Assembly: GCA_032717465.1 (NCBI GenBank)
Contig: CM064658.1
Coordinates: forward strand, 2,417,501-2,481,500
Source: Coenobita brevimanus
Lineage: Eukaryota; Arthropoda; Malacostraca; Decapoda; Coenobitidae
Reading direction: 5' to 3'
DNA length: 64,000 nt
How positions within the stretch are numbered: position 1 is the first letter of the stretch; every line of letters starts with the position of its first letter. Shown piece by piece: positions 41,496 through 53,640 of the stretch. The translations under genes were made by a program, and so were the position numbers. Below the pieces are notes generated by a model. The model saw only the letters and a program-made list of their open reading frames with translations. It had not been told where the DNA came from and did not search any database.

Positions 41496-41700
41496 TTAAC
41501 CCACTGAATCCGGTGACGTGCTTTGAGTTAAATCCTCGTTTTCTCCATACGGTTTTCTTCAGCTTATTTTTTTTTTTTTTTTTCCGAACTGCAGAGCTTA
41601 AATATACTTCCAGTTAATCCTCTCATACGTAAATATCGTTCCTAAATTAAGTAAAATCGTCTGTGAGTAAAATCGTCCGCGGGTAACTGGAAATTTTATG
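41496..41700 (+). mobile_element. MITE family A, diverged copy with TTAA end
   Basis: Begins TTAACCCACTGAATCCGGTGACG, has TTCTTCAGCTTA in the left arm and AAGTAAAATCGTCTGTGAG in the right arm, and is interrupted by a T-run at 41569. Confidence 0.55.
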
Positions 41701-41801
41701 ACAGATCCTCGGTGTAAGGTTGGCCGCCCTGGTAGCGTCAAATCAGGAGTGAATGCGTTTGAAGGACACAATGCGCCTCACCAACTCGCCTACCTGTCAT
41801 T

Positions 41802-41802
<1 letters not shown>

Positions 41803-41844
<42 letters not shown>
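41803..41844. repeat. (AC)n microsatellite
   Basis: A pure AC run. 41845-42140 shows nothing else, apart from a short (TA)n at 42139-42153. Confidence 0.95.
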
Positions 41845-41845
<1 letters not shown>

Positions 41846-42151
41846 CCGAATGAAATTGTGTGTGCCAAAACAATTCATAAATTTAAGGATATGTATGATA
41901 AAAATGGTTTAATACACGGGACAGTACAAGCTTGACTCATTCCTGTAAAGATACAATTAGGAAAGAACTCACACACACAGCAAAAAATAGCATCTTGTAC
42001 TGTTTTCCTGTTATCAATAATGTACCTCGCCAACAACGAAAAGGGTCAGTTGGGATTTTCGTCATTAAATCAACAAATCTTAGAACAATCTTAAACAAAT
42101 GACTCCCACGGCACGGAGGGGTGACTTCACGCCAATAATATATATATATAT

Positions 42152-42290
42152 ATAATATTCTTGCCACTCAGACGGCTTTATTCAGCTTGGGAGAGACTAT
42201 CAAACTGGAAGGGTTAGCTCGACTTAATTAACCCGTGCAGTACCGTACGATAATATGATATTTCCTGAAGAATCAAATCGTCTGGATATT
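42152..42290 (+). mobile_element. MITE family A, internal part
   Basis: TTCTTGCCACTCAGACGGCTTTATTCAGCTTGG at the left and GAAGAATCAAATCGTCTGGA at the right form inverted arms around AAACTGGAAGGGTTAGC. Confidence 0.55.
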
Positions 42291-42338
42291 ATTAAGAGTA
42301 AAAAGCATGTTATCGAGCCGAAAGGAAATAACCACTTC

Positions 42339-42341
<3 letters not shown>

Positions 42342-42370
<29 letters not shown>
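42342..42370. repeat. (GT)n microsatellite
   Basis: A short GT run. 42371-42885 shows no recognisable gene. Confidence 0.95.
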
Positions 42371-42373
<3 letters not shown>

Positions 42374-42999
42374 GTTTCTGTCGCATATACACCCTAATAT
42401 CGACCCCAGAAAAAGTGGATTTCAAAGAAAAATGGATGACAGTGTAACAAATCACACTAAAAAGCTTAACTGATCTCGCTTCATCCAACAGCCTAGGCTA
42501 AAATCTTGTCTCCGTACGGTCACAGCCTAAATTTAGCGCGTTATTAATCTCCCTGAAAAATATTTTCGTCAGTATCACTTTGCAACTGTAATAACTTTCC
42601 AAACCTTTTCTTGCTGATTGCAGGAAGCGACAGCGCATACCAGTACTCCCCCCAAAATACCTATTCAGTCCCACGACGTATGTCTTTAATCACACTGCCA
42701 TAATATACACCGTAGTCCATAAACAGTGCTCGACCAGAAACTCACTTGATGATACTTTCAATTGTGGGGACGGCTTAGTCTGCTGGTGTGAGCGTGGGTG
42801 AGGCACAGGGATGAAGAAATGAATAACATTGAATAAGCCGTCCCTGCAACACGAGAATTCTGCCAGTAGAGGATTGTTATATGTGAACCACCCTTTATTT
42901 TCAATGAACTTTTGAGAATCTCTGATGGTGAAAGGGTTACTGAAAGTTGTACCTCCCCCCAAAAAAAAAGAAAAAGAAAAAAAGGCTAAGTGGAAATGC

Positions 43000-43040
43000 T
43001 GAATAGAAATAAAAATGCGTCATCGTAGTGAAGGGGTTAA
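43000..43040 (+). mobile_element. MITE family A, right end
   Basis: GAATAGAAATAAAAATGCGTCATCGTAGTGAAGGGGTTAA is the terminal part of the right arm with its TTAA at 43037-43040. Confidence 0.55.
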
Positions 43041-43146
43041 TGTCAACACGTAACACGTGCAGCATCGCGATTACGTCAACACGCTATTCTGCGAAAATGT
43101 CAACTTTATAACGTCACTGAGGACGACATGATATTTTGGTAGGCTG

Positions 43147-43175
43147 CTCTCTCTCTCTCTCTCTCTCTCTCTCCT
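43147..43175. repeat. (CT)n microsatellite
   Basis: A pure CT run. Confidence 0.95.
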
Positions 43176-43249
43176 AGAAATGGTTTTGTTCCTGTGTGTT
43201 TTCAAGTTTATGTACACGGCTATATGTCCCCCCCCCCTTATAAAATCTT

Positions 43250-43570
43250 CGCAGGGGGATCGACTTACAAATGAAGAATACCGTGGGACTAACGTGCTCA
43301 GAAACAGAACTGTAGCTCTAGCAGAATGTGAGGGAAAAATCTCGAGAAGCTGTAAAACGACCCAACGTACCCATACGCAATCATCAGTAATAGTGTTCAG
43401 ACCAAGAAGTGGGAGTCTACCGCTGAGTTGGAAAAGCAAAATGGATGGTTGGAGATTGTGAGCAATGTGGGGAGGAGAAAGCGGACATTTATCATTTTGT
43501 TAGAATGTGATGCACTGGCAGAGGAAGGAAATGCGAGACTTTCAAGTAACCACATAATCAAAATAAACTT
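43250..43570 (+). pseudogene. LINE ORF2 C-terminal remnant
   Basis: A CxxC-x8-H-x4-C zinc-knuckle pattern is readable: CEQCGEEKADIYHFV, then after a one-base frame shift LECDALAEEGNARL. Many non-LTR retrotransposon ORF2 proteins end with such a C2HC motif and a CxxCGxxxxT..HFLLEC-like sequence. No reverse transcriptase motifs lie upstream within the ORF, so this is a decayed fragment. Its family differs from the LINE at 19.3-21.5 kb. Confidence 0.45.
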
Positions 43571-43768
43571 GTAAGGGATTTCCTCTTCAGTACCGAGAGG
43601 ATAAAGGAAAAATGGGAAGGAGATAATTATACTCAATGTGGGAGGAAAGGTGCAAAAAGCCAAAAGTCAGGCCTGAACAACCAGCGAAGTTCAAAGACAA
43701 CTAATTGGTGCATTCAAACAGCTAAGCAAGCTGAGGAGGCGCTGTTGCAAAGGCCTAGCGATTGAACT

Positions 43769-43925
43769 GAACTGAATCTAACCTACCCAAGCCTAATTGT
43801 ACTCATCCTAAAGTAAATAAACTGAATCTAACCCACCTAAACCTAATTGTACTCATCCTAATGTAAATAAACTGAATCTAACCTACCCAAACCAAATTTT
43901 ACCCATCCTACAGTAAACTAAATCT
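43769..43925. repeat. 50-bp tandem repeat, three copies
   Basis: ACTGAATCTAAC starts at 43771, 43821 and 43871. The unit continues YACCYAARCCTAATTGTACTCATCCTA and AGTAAATAA. Positions 43926-44940 show no recognisable gene. Confidence 0.9.
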
Positions 43926-44940
43926 AATTTGCCGTATTTATACTCCTAAAATTTTCGTAATGATGAGGTCTTTGCATACGCTTATCTTCACTCCTATAGC
44001 CAAACACTTCAAAATCATTAGTGAATTTGTGAAACGAAGAAAACCGACGTTGTTATAACAGTAAATTGCTGTGGAAACTTGGCTTTAAAAACTGGTTAGG
44101 GTATATCTCATGAGCAACCGTTTTATACACACAATCTCATGACCGACATAATAAAAATATAAATAATAAATACTCACCTCGAAAGGAGTGTTTCGATTTG
44201 ATGACGCTGAGGGACCGTCTGTTGCACAACTGGTACTATGGCCAAATTCTTCTCATGTACACAAGTAAACAGCGCCGTACGTATACCAGGTGAATGTAGC
44301 GTCAATCATGTCGTAATCTGTTTGATTTTCTTTCCGTACATGTGGCTGCCTGGAAAACGCAATAATCTCACAATTTGAGGAGGAAATTTAACCTTGGCTC
44401 ACACACCATACTTCGAAAGTCGGGGGCTATAAAAATAAGAAATGACTCGCACGATGGTTCAGAAACGGGACAGAGAACAAAAGACTATCGTCAAGTACAG
44501 TCCAAATCTCCAAAGCAAGTGTTGAATCTAATGGTGGTAAGTGGTTTCGGGATCTATAAATGTGTGACATGCAAGGAAGACTGCGGGCCTTTAATAGGCT
44601 CGTATGTGGCCTATTGTTTAATAAAACTGGCCACTTTAGATTGACCTTTATATCCCACAGTTTCTACTTCCAATCCTTGCCCTCTTTCTTCTCATAGATG
44701 ATTAGGGTCAACAGTAACAAAGAAAAATACTCTTCAGGTGTAATAAGCACCACCAGTGTAAAACACTCGCCAAATTTCACGGTGCTATTTTTTCTCATTT
44801 CCAAAATCTTTGAATAATTTTTGCGCAGAATCACAAGCAGTCTGTGCTGGAGAGGGTCCCCTTCACGTGACTGCACCAAAATAACCGTGCAGTGGAGCTG
44901 CCCAGTACAAAAGTCTCTTATTCTCTAACCCCTTAACTAG

Positions 44941-45105
44941 ACTGCAGGAAATGGGTTGCTTCAGCCTGCAGCCCACTGAGTTCAAGTCCAGATGTGCCTG
45001 GGGTCACAGCAATGATAATCACACGCAGTGTTTTATGACTCGCCCCAGGTCCCAAGTCATCTTCAGTCACAGATCATCCTGGGCATTTTTATGTGTTTTT
45101 GAGAT
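44941..45105 (+). mobile_element. SINE-like family R5 copy
   Basis: CTTCAGCCTGCAGCCCACTGAGTTCAAGTCCAGATGTGCCTGGGGTCAC matches the fragments at 16512 and (inverted) 54365-54420. GAGTTCAAGTCC is a near-perfect tRNA box B (GGTTCRANTCC), which supports a tRNA-derived origin. Confidence 0.55.
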
Positions 45106-45109
45106 AGTA

Positions 45110-46315
45110 CTGTACACCTCTAGACACGCAATTTAACAATGCCATTTTTCTTTCCTAACAGTAAGGCAAAATGAGACACAGAAGCCACACATCACACTCG
45201 TATTATAATATATAAAAGAATACATTAAATACATCCTGACTAGTGAAGTACATTAATACAGCCTCTGATTACAATAAGTGGATCACAATGAACGGAGGTG
45301 GGAAATATGAACGAAAGATTAATACACCGAGCCTGGGGACAACTTCATTTCATTCCTGCCATCTCCTGGCGGTTTTATTTTGCTCAGGTCAGACTTTTCA
45401 AACTGGAGAAGTCAGATGCAGTATAGCCTTGATGGTCCCCTCCAGCACAAGAGGCCTTTCCAAAGTTAAATAAAAATCATATGGTAGCGGCAAGAATAAA
45501 TGAAAAGGGCATCATCTCAATTCATGGGAGTTAATAAAGCTTCCTTGATGTCTAGATACAAATAATAAAATAAACATGGAATAATAGTACAATGCAGGGC
45601 TGACATTTTTCTCACTCATAAATAGCTCCCAGAGGTACAAGACTGGAATAAAGAGCTACTTCTTGGTACAAAATGCTACAGTATCTTTGTCACACCTTTT
45701 CCTTTTCAAAATATTGTACAGAAATGAATAAACACTGGATGTCAGGTGCTTCTCCCAATACAGAACAAGGCAAATCCGAAACTCATCATTCTTAGTAAAC
45801 TATGCACAAAACTGAATAAGTCTAACATTACAGCTCTATTCTTCTATTTCAAAACAAGAGAATCAATCAGTAACATAATTGCAGAATGATTTATTAATAA
45901 ACCACAAACAAAATAAAATGTTCTGATGTAAAAAAATTAATGAGAATTAACAATTTCATCATTATCATCACCAATGCCACATTTCTTTTTCAGTATGCAG
46001 TACGGTTTACGATTTAAATATATTTTAAAAACGCATAAAATGAAAGATCCATTCACATAATCTCGATTGTGAACAAAGCTAATTTTTAAAAATTTAGTAG
46101 ATCACACAAAATATCAAAGCATCGGATAATAAACTGTAATGTCTGTTTCCCTTATACCCTTCAGCACTATGACATCCTGTATTTCTATACTCTTGTTGCC
46201 ACCAAATGATTCTATTTACCTCAGGAGGTTGCATCAGATAACTTTCAATCATCATAATCATCATCATCATCTCAGGAGAGGCATCTGGTAATGAAGGGCT
46301 TGCAGACAAAATTCT
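45110..46315. other. A/T-rich unique sequence, no feature seen
   Basis: No credible coding region. A short (CAT)n-like run lies at 46250-46272. Confidence 0.5.
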
Positions 46316-46317
46316 AC

Positions 46318-46415
46318 ACTAAAGCCCTTTGGTACAAGTCTCTCCTAAGCTGGATAAAATCATCTGGCAGCAACAGGAATGAAATAAATCAAAACATGAA
46401 GGTACTGGAAAGGGT
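46318..46415 (+). mobile_element. MITE family A, right half
   Basis: TCTCCTAAGCTGGATAAAATCATCTGGCAGCAACAGGAATGAAATAAA is the family A right arm. Confidence 0.65.
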
Positions 46416-46448
46416 AACTCTGGTTGCTTGGAAGATTGAAGCATTATG

Positions 46449-46650
46449 TTAACCTCTTGATATCAGGTGGTGACATTTTTGGTGTATCCTTTCTGTTACC
46501 AGACAATTTTATTCAGCTAGGGAAAGGCCTCTTGTACTAAGAGGAATTATTAGGGCTATATCTAACCCCTACAGTTCAAAAATTCTACAGGGTGGAATAA
46601 AATCATCTGGAGATAGCAAGAACAAAAAATCATTGGATTGGAGGGACAAA
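46449..46650 (+). mobile_element. MITE family A, near full-length
   Basis: AACCTCTTGATATCAGGTGGTGAC, TACCAGACAATTTTATTCAGCTAGGG, a middle of AGGCCTCTTGTACTAAGAGG and TATCTAACCCCT, then GTGGAATAAAATCATCTGGAGATAGCAAGAAC. The two arms are inverted copies. Confidence 0.8.
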
Positions 46651-47255
46651 GAAAAGAAAAAATAGTCATAATAACAAAAAAATATTAAATTGCATTAACA
46701 TGTTCACCATTTATATTTTTTTAAAATTAACATACATGCATCTCCGCCATGATGGAACCCCACTTTGCCAAAATCTAACGAGAAACAAAGTATAACGCAT
46801 GTAAGCACAAAACTAACATTAAAAAACATTTGTACCCTAAGATGAAAAAAAAAAAGTGTAGTATCTAAATAAAAATCACAACGCAACTACATTACAGTCA
46901 GCCATCATTATAAGGCAAAGAGTGTGTTTTAAAATATCACAATTTTTTCTATGAATTGATATGGTAAACTAGGGAAGTGGCAAATCAGTTTTACAGGTAT
47001 AGTACCGTAGTAATGAAAACTGGACCCCTTCAATAACACAGCCTTTTTATTTTTATTTTTAGCGTATTGTTCCTTCTCTCAGGTGCTGAAGAGGGATTCC
47101 TTCATGTGGTGGCATTAAGAGGGAAGGGTGGATCAACTAGACAAACATCACCTCATCTCCCTTCCTATCCCCCAAAAGAAGGATGATGGACAGCAGGAAT
47201 AGGACAACTGCCTATGGTTCATGTCCACATTTCATAAACCTAGGGATGTAACTAC
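46651..47255. other. A/T-rich unique sequence, no feature seen
   Basis: No credible ORF; an A-run lies at 46843-46854. Confidence 0.5.
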
Positions 47256-47261
47256 TACCTT

Positions 47262-47465
47262 ACTACTGTGCAACTCTTAGATGACTTTACTCAACTTCGA
47301 ATGACCTCATGGATATAAGGGGTTAATGACAGCTCTATCAAACTATTGTACTCATTCCAAAAACTCCCTCCAGAGGTGAATAAATTAATCTGGAGACTGC
47401 ACTATTAAATACAAATGATTGGACTGTACATCAATGGACTAGAGAGGTTACTGGGCAATTTTTGT
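47262..47465 (+). mobile_element. MITE family A copy
   Basis: CTTAGATGACTTTACTCAACTTC on the left and GAGGTGAATAAATTAATCTGGAGACTGCA on the right, with GATATAAGGGGTTAATGACAG between them. Confidence 0.6.
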
Positions 47466-47524
47466 TGTTTTACGATGGTCTTCATCCCACCAGTCCCATT
47501 ACGGTGCATTATGTATTTGTGTAC

Positions 47525-47705
47525 TGTACATACTTCTGCTACTTCCAATAATTTTATTCAACGTAGGAAATCTCTTGCACACTGAATGAGGTAATGAAGG
47601 CAATATCTGATCTGCAGCTCAAAAAGTCTCTTCGAAGCTGAACTAAGTTGCCTAGAGGTAGCAGAAATAAAATAAAAAATATGTCACTAGATAAAAGAGG
47701 TTAAT
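47525..47705 (+). mobile_element. MITE family A copy
   Basis: CTACTTCCAATAATTTTATTCAACGTAGG on the left and CGAAGCTGAACTAAGTTGCCTAGAGGTAGCAGAAATAAAAT on the right, inverted. Confidence 0.6.
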
Positions 47706-47943
47706 AAAAAAAAAAAAGTATGGAAACAACAATAATTAAAACATGTTGCTTATAATGATGACTTGACTGCACCAGGAAACACACAAATGCACACACTACC
47801 CCAACAATCCTAAAAATAAAAAATAAAAAATAAAATAAACAAAACCTTAATAAGTACAGTTACTGTATTACAAAGAGACCAATCAAAGAGCTGAGCAAAT
47901 CATCACCATCATCATCATCATCTGGAAGTTATGTCTGCTTACT

Positions 47944-47947
<4 letters not shown>

Positions 47948-47977
<30 letters not shown>
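47948..47977. repeat. A(30) homopolymer
   Basis: A long A-run. A T(25) run follows at 48301-48325. Homopolymers of this length are common at retroposon tails, but no linked element was identified. Confidence 0.9.
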
Positions 47978-47981
<4 letters not shown>

Positions 47982-48384
47982 TAGGTAAAAGACAGGTCAC
48001 TATACTAGGATAAGTTAGGTTTGGTTCAGTGCTTATTAAAGGTCACACAAAAAATTATCCGCCAAAACTTCCGCTTCCACAACTTCTCTCGGATAGTGCT
48101 TAATCGGAAATCCATCCATCTATCATCAGAAATAATGCTCTAATTTGGGGATTTTTCTTTTCAACTTTGTTCTAATACAGTACATTATGTGCAAATTTAT
48201 TTTCAGCTGATAAATCGCTGTTAAATTATGAGGGCACAATTAATTTTACATAATCAGGTTTTTTTCCCATGTTCTGTTGGGCTGCTTACATATGAGGCTA
48301 TTTTTTTTTTTTTTTTTTTTTTTTTAATACAGAAGATGAACTGAGGAAGGAAAAAAAAATATACTGTTAAATTAAATTATAAGT

Positions 48385-48545
48385 CATGGACACTGGGATG
48401 TACTAAGGCAGCAAAATATTCCCCTGGATGGCATTACATGATTGAAAAACCAATCATCTCTCAGACATTAATCCCAGGCCAGGCCATCACTCCACCTGGG
48501 TCATTCTCGCCAATAAACCACCATGTATCCGAGAGTGTGGAAGGC
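48385..48545 (-). mobile_element. tRNA-like SINE family R6, copy 1
   Basis: On the minus strand, CAGGTGGAGTGATGGCCTGGCCTGGGATTAATGTC has box-A-like and box-B-like spacing. It ends at CATGTAATGCCATC, as in the copy at 50675-50830. Confidence 0.5.
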
Positions 48546-48855
48546 GGGTGTTTTGGAGATGGTTAATGCTTACACGTCCCTTACTGCCATCACAGGGCGC
48601 TCTGCTCTCTGTCTCGGTCAACTCAGAGACACAAATATTACAGTAATCAATTAAGTTTAACATGATTAGTCAAATAATAAATACAGGCAGCTCTCATTAT
48701 AACCTTAAGATGTGCTCTATAATAACACAATTTGTATTTATTTATTCTTTTTAGCAATAGAACTAGTGCTGTAAATAATGGGCAACTTGCAAATTACCTT
48801 CATAGACATAACAATCGAATTTTAAGTGATGATTTTTCTGTGATCTAACGTGGGC

Positions 48856-49044
48856 TTAACCCCTTCAGTCGGATGATTTATTATTAAATTTTTCGTATCT
48901 CTTGGTGATTTTATTAAGCTTAAGAGAAACTAGGTTACATTCTTCAATAGCCCCTTTACTGCCAGGATGTTCTAAGCAAAACAATCTAGCAGCTGCAAGA
49001 ATAATCTAATACATGTAATCACATTCTCACACTGAAGGGGTTAA
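48856..49044 (+). mobile_element. MITE family A, full-length, TTAA flanked
   Basis: TTAA at 48856-48859 and at 49041-49044 flank an element that begins CCCCTTCAGT and ends ACTGAAGGGG, a perfect 10 bp terminal inverted repeat continuing imperfectly for about 60 bp. The TTAA target duplication and CCC start are the hallmarks of the piggyBac superfamily. It has no coding capacity. Confidence 0.85.
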
Positions 49045-49269
49045 AAAAAAAAAAATGAATATAGGATACTTATAGTGAGAACTTACTGCACAATACATGT
49101 TACACATACAATAATACGTATATGCAAATCACCAACTCAGTAACACTGTCATACAGAACAATTCAATGATGGCACTTCAGGGATCAGGTAAAAATTGCTA
49201 AAAATTCAGAGATCAGTGTTGACTACAATTAATCACTCTACGTAAAAACTCATATCAAGCTGCTCTTTC

Positions 49270-49470
49270 TTCATAAACCTATTAGGGGGAATATTTAACT
49301 GTTGTAGGATATGTCTCACATCAAATGGGTTTCTGAAAATTTGTTACCCTGTAGTGGGGAAATTTTTTTAGTGTTTGTAGGATACTTCTCTCATTAATTG
49401 GCTTTTTGAAACTTCATAAACCTACTGTGGGGAATATATTTATATTTTTTTTTAACTGTTTGCTTGCTGT
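49270..49470. repeat. ~80-bp tandem repeat, 2-3 copies
   Basis: TTCATAAACCTAYTRKGGGGAAT, then TTGTAGGATAYKTCTC and TTTSTGAAA recur in order at about 80 bp spacing. Confidence 0.7.
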
Positions 49471-49654
49471 ATGATTATTTCTCTGCTGAAAAATTTGGAT
49501 CTCTGGTCTGGGGTGAGCTGGAAACATCAACAAACACAGGTACACAGTCAGTCCTCATTATAAGCCTTGTGGTCCGTAATATCACAAATTTTTTCATATA
49601 ATCTGTACTGCCAATTTTTGGGGAACTGGCAAATTAGGTTTATAGGTAACATGG

Positions 49655-49930
49655 AACTCCTTCACTCCAATAATATATTTATGATTATTTTACTGTTTTT
49701 TTCATTCAGCTTACGAGAATGGTTTTGAATAAAAAGGATTAGGTATCACCCTAAATAAATGCTTCACAGCATTGCTTTCATTCAGCTTACGAGAGAGATT
49801 TTGAATGAAGAATAAGAAAGAGCCTTCATTAACTGCTTCACTACAAGATATCTCCAATAAGCTTAGTGAAATCATCTGTGGGTGATCTGACTAAAATGAA
49901 AAAGATGTCCTCAAATTAGACAGGTCACAC
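49655..49930 (+). mobile_element. MITE family A, copy with internal duplication
   Basis: AACTCCTTCACTCCAATAAT at the left and AGTGAAATCATCTGTGGGTGATCTGACTAAAATGA at the right. TTCATTCAGCTTACGAGA appears twice inside (49708 and 49780), so the left arm has been partly duplicated. Confidence 0.6.
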
Positions 49931-49934
49931 TCTT

Positions 49935-50160
49935 CAATCTGGTGATCTACAGTACAGTAAAGTATTTTATATTTTATTACTGTCACTGTTAGAAGATTTT
50001 ATTCAAACTATAAAAGGCCCCTTGTACTGAAAGAGATCATGAAGGCTACAATTAACTCCTCCAGTTTGTAAAATCACTCCAAAGCTGAATACAGTTATCT
50101 GGTGATGGGAAGATTTAGTTTAAGAAAAGAAAGAAAAAAATTCAGACTGAGGGGACTAAG
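49935..50160 (+). mobile_element. MITE family A copy
   Basis: CTTCAATCTGGTGATCT, TAGAAGATTTTATTCAAACTATAAAAGGCCCCTTGTACTGAAAG, then AAGCTGAATACAGTTATCTGG and CAGACTGAGGGG. Middle and arms match the copy at 46449. Confidence 0.7.
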
Positions 50161-50674
50161 AAGTAATTTTTAGTACACTGTAAAAATGAATGTCAAAAAT
50201 GGCCACTTATGATGAGAACTTACTGTAATGTATAATACAGTACAGGACCTTGCCAATCTTATCCTACGTTAAAATATTATACAGCAAAACACACGTATTC
50301 TGCACTCTCTCCCAATTCCCCATCTCCCTCCCCCCAAAAAATTATGAAGAATATAGATTTCTAAGATAAAAGATTTCTTTGGATTGTCCTGTGATCCAAA
50401 CGACCGCTTTCCACAAGTCTTGAGCCAACTGGATCTGTCCCGGGCCTATGGGTATCAGACAAATGCTCTACTTAAGACCAAAAGTATTCACAGAGGATCT
50501 TACGTCCCAATAATGCAGCATGTCCAAGCATCTCAAAATGAACGGATCTTGAATATGGCTCTCTGTTACTGTTTTTATTTTTTCTTGGAGGGAACAATCC
50601 TTCAAGCTTCTGGCCACTGGTTCCTTCTTCCTTTAAAAAAAAAAAAAGCCACCCAAAGCAAGGCTATTGTAGTC

Positions 50675-50830
50675 TAGGACACTGAAGGGTAGGTGACTGA
50701 CTGATACTTCCCTCGATGGCATTACATGGTCTATGCTCTTCCAGTCACCTCTTGAGAATTAAACCTATGCAACTGGATAAACCATCACTCCAACTGGGGC
50801 AATCTTAACACCCATTTGGCCCTATTATCA
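50675..50830 (-). mobile_element. tRNA-like SINE family R6, copy 2
   Basis: On the minus strand, CCAGTTGGAGTGATGGTTTATCCAGTTGCATAGGTTTAATTCTC shows box-A-like TTGGAGTGATGG and box-B-like GGTTTAATTCT about 35 nt apart, then CATGTAATGCCATCGAGG as in copy 1. Confidence 0.55.
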
Positions 50831-51115
50831 GAAATCATTTAGCTTTCCAAGTTAACAGGTCTCCACACGTGTTATATTTTTAACCGTAATATTCATTCAG
50901 GTAGATCAGGAATCATATTGTTCTGTCACATTTTCCACTTTAACATTAACTCAGGATTGGTTATAAAGTGTTTGGTCATCATATGTGATAAAAAAATAAA
51001 TAAATAGACAAACACATAAATGACATGTTCAAATTAGGTTAGGTATATGATCTTGGTGTTCCCCAATACTTGAAAATAAGATACAACGACTATAATGGGT
51101 GTCTGAATATCTTGG
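50831..51115. other. A/T-rich unique sequence, no feature seen
   Basis: No credible ORF or repeat. Confidence 0.5.
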
Positions 51116-51335
51116 TAAAGTATGACAAAAGAGGTGCTGCTATGTAGGGTGTGGTACAGTACAGTAGTGTGAGGTGTGGTAGTTTGTGGTGAGGAGTGGT
51201 ATTATGTGCTGTAGCAGTGTATGATATGGTAGTGTGTGATGTGGCTATATATGGTGTGGACATGAGAAATATGGCACTGTCAGGTGTAGCAGTTTTACAT
51301 TTGTGTGTTATATTTGGTGTGGGGTAGTAGTGTAG
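51116..51335. repeat. Degenerate G/T-rich GTGTGGTAGTGTG repeats
   Basis: Loose repetition of GTGTGGTAGTGTG-type motifs without a fixed period. The minus-strand frame (Thr/Pro/His/Tyr-rich) is a product of this. Confidence 0.65.
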
Positions 51336-53100
51336 AAGTGTCAAGTACTCTACAATGGCTGGTCTAATGCCAAAAAGTATATCACAGTCTCATTCCTGGC
51401 ACACATCACACAAAAATTTTTTCTTCAAGTGAAAATTCTTTAACGTGGTATACACACAATGTCTTCAGTATATATTGTAAACTCACCCCAATTTACTTTA
51501 TTATCTATTAACTATATTTCATCTCTATTCTCTGACTCTGCTGAAATTGAGATAAGCATTTTCTTAATTATATCTCCACTATTATACTCCAACTGAAATA
51601 TATTCTATGAGAATCCTGCTTCCATTTTATTATCTACCAATTAAATTCCAAGACCATCCTTTCCTGATTCTTTTTTGTCATTTTCCACTGCTGTAATTTC
51701 ACTCCTCTGACTTCACTTGCCTTGAGTAGAGCAATGCATTTGATAACCTTGGTCCCTGGAAGCTTGAGGCGCACAAGTTGCGACAATTACCGGAATGCGA
51801 ACCTACCACTAACCTACACACAGCTACGTCATCAACCCTCGCGTGCTACACACACAGAGAAAAAAAAAAAAGTACTTTGTATTATGTAAAAACTATCATC
51901 ATTAGTCTTTTTAAAAATTTGTGTTAAAGCTACATTTTTAAAAAGGAGTCCAGGCATTATTTATCACACACTACTACATTATGGAAAAATAGCTATACAT
52001 TACAGGTCTCTTGGAAAAAGCTCTATGAAAAGTGTAAAGGTCATTTCTTCAACTTGAGCCATTGTCAGGAGTACAAAACAGAATCAAAGGAAAGGGTTCA
52101 GAATCTCCGCTTGTACACCCATGAGTTGTAGCTTCTGCCCATCCTCTAGCTCTCTTACCCGTGGCTGGAGGACGATTGCAACAAGGGTTTTAACCTCAAT
52201 GAAAGTTTGTCATCCCGTGTTTAAGTGGTAGTTTGAAACCTTGCTAGACTATGTGAGGATCCATTTGCACTGACACTGTTACTGGTGCAGTGTATACACG
52301 GTGGGGTCAAAGGTTCTTGTCTCATCAACTCTTCTCTTCCTGAATCCCTTCAAGCTGTCTGTTCTCACTTAATCTACTACTGTCTTTTGAATTATCATTT
52401 CGTTTAAGTTGTCTTCTTGCATTCCTTCCCCATTATGGCAGGTATTCAAAATGAACTAATCTTAGATCTGGGTTTCTTTTTTGTTCAATCTAAACTGAAA
52501 GGAACAAGTTTTGCAGGCTCTAAACTGTGGGTACTTTTAATTTTTGAAAAAAGAAAAAAAAAAAAATCATTTTCTTTCTCTTGAAAGGAAAATTTTTAAA
52601 AGGCTTTCAGTAATAAGATAAAAAAGTATAAGATACCTTTAAACTTTGTTCAGTATGAAACCTCAGTAATGACTCCTTCCAAGCCAGGGTAGGATCAGAA
52701 GGTGAGCAGAGACCTGACTCGAGAGCAAACCACTGAAGGCAAACATGATGCCTTGGGGCAGAGACACTGAGCAGTAAGGTTCACCACACATTTTGTTACT
52801 ATACAGGTCCATGTAGCTAAGGCATGGGTGAGTTACAAAAAAGAAGAAAAAAAAAATTCACACACTGACAACTATTACAGCAAAAAGATCTACTCTACTA
52901 CAGAAAATTTTTTCTTTTTAAAATAAGAGTAAAATCACTATAGTCAGGAAGCCTCTGGAAAAATACCACATCTTCTGCAGGTCATCCTCATTATACATCA
53001 TGGGTATATATTCCAAAACATCATAATAGTTTCTCTTTTATCTGGTGCTGCAAACTGAGGGAACCAGCAAATTGGCCTACGATGCTTTTATAATGCTTGT
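51336..53100. other. A/T-rich unique sequence, no feature seen
   Basis: About 1.8 kb without a recognisable repeat, RNA gene or credible coding exon. Confidence 0.45.
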
Positions 53101-53104
53101 AACT

Positions 53105-53300
53105 GTTGCAGTCCAGTGACATTTCAAATTTTATTCTTGATGTCTCCAGATTATTTTATTCAGCTTCAAAGAAAATTTTCAGGCTTTAGGGGTCAGATGA
53201 AGCATTAAAACCTCTGCTAGTAGAGGTCCCCCTAAAATAAATAAAATCATCTGAAGCACGCATACATTAAATGAATGCCATTGTCATGAAGTGGTTGAGT
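53105..53300 (+). mobile_element. MITE family A copy
   Basis: GTCCAGTGACATTTCAAATTTTATTCTTGATGTCTCCAGATTATTTTATTCAGCTT on the left and AATAAATAAAATCATCTGAAG...ATGAAGTGGTTGAG on the right. Arms are well preserved. Confidence 0.7.
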
Positions 53301-53504
53301 GCAAATACTTCCATAATTTACCGCAAAATTAACAGAAGAAAAGGGGGGTTAGTCGACATATAATGAGGATTTTGCTGCATCTGGTTCTTCAAAAATCCAT
53401 CACCAATGGAAATGACCACAACTTTCCTCACCGAACATGAAAGACTAAACATCAGCAACTTTTGTGTGCTTGCCTCTCACCTCATAAATGAAAAATAAGA
53501 GTAC

Positions 53505-53509
<5 letters not shown>

Positions 53510-53554
<45 letters not shown>
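53510..53554. repeat. (TA)n microsatellite
   Basis: A pure TA run of about 20 units. Confidence 0.95.
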
Positions 53555-53556
<2 letters not shown>

Positions 53557-53640
53557 CTGAAAAGGGGATAATACTGTTGATATAAGTACACAGCAGTTGT
53601 GAGATATGTGCATGCAGTCCACACATGTATTTTGTATTAT

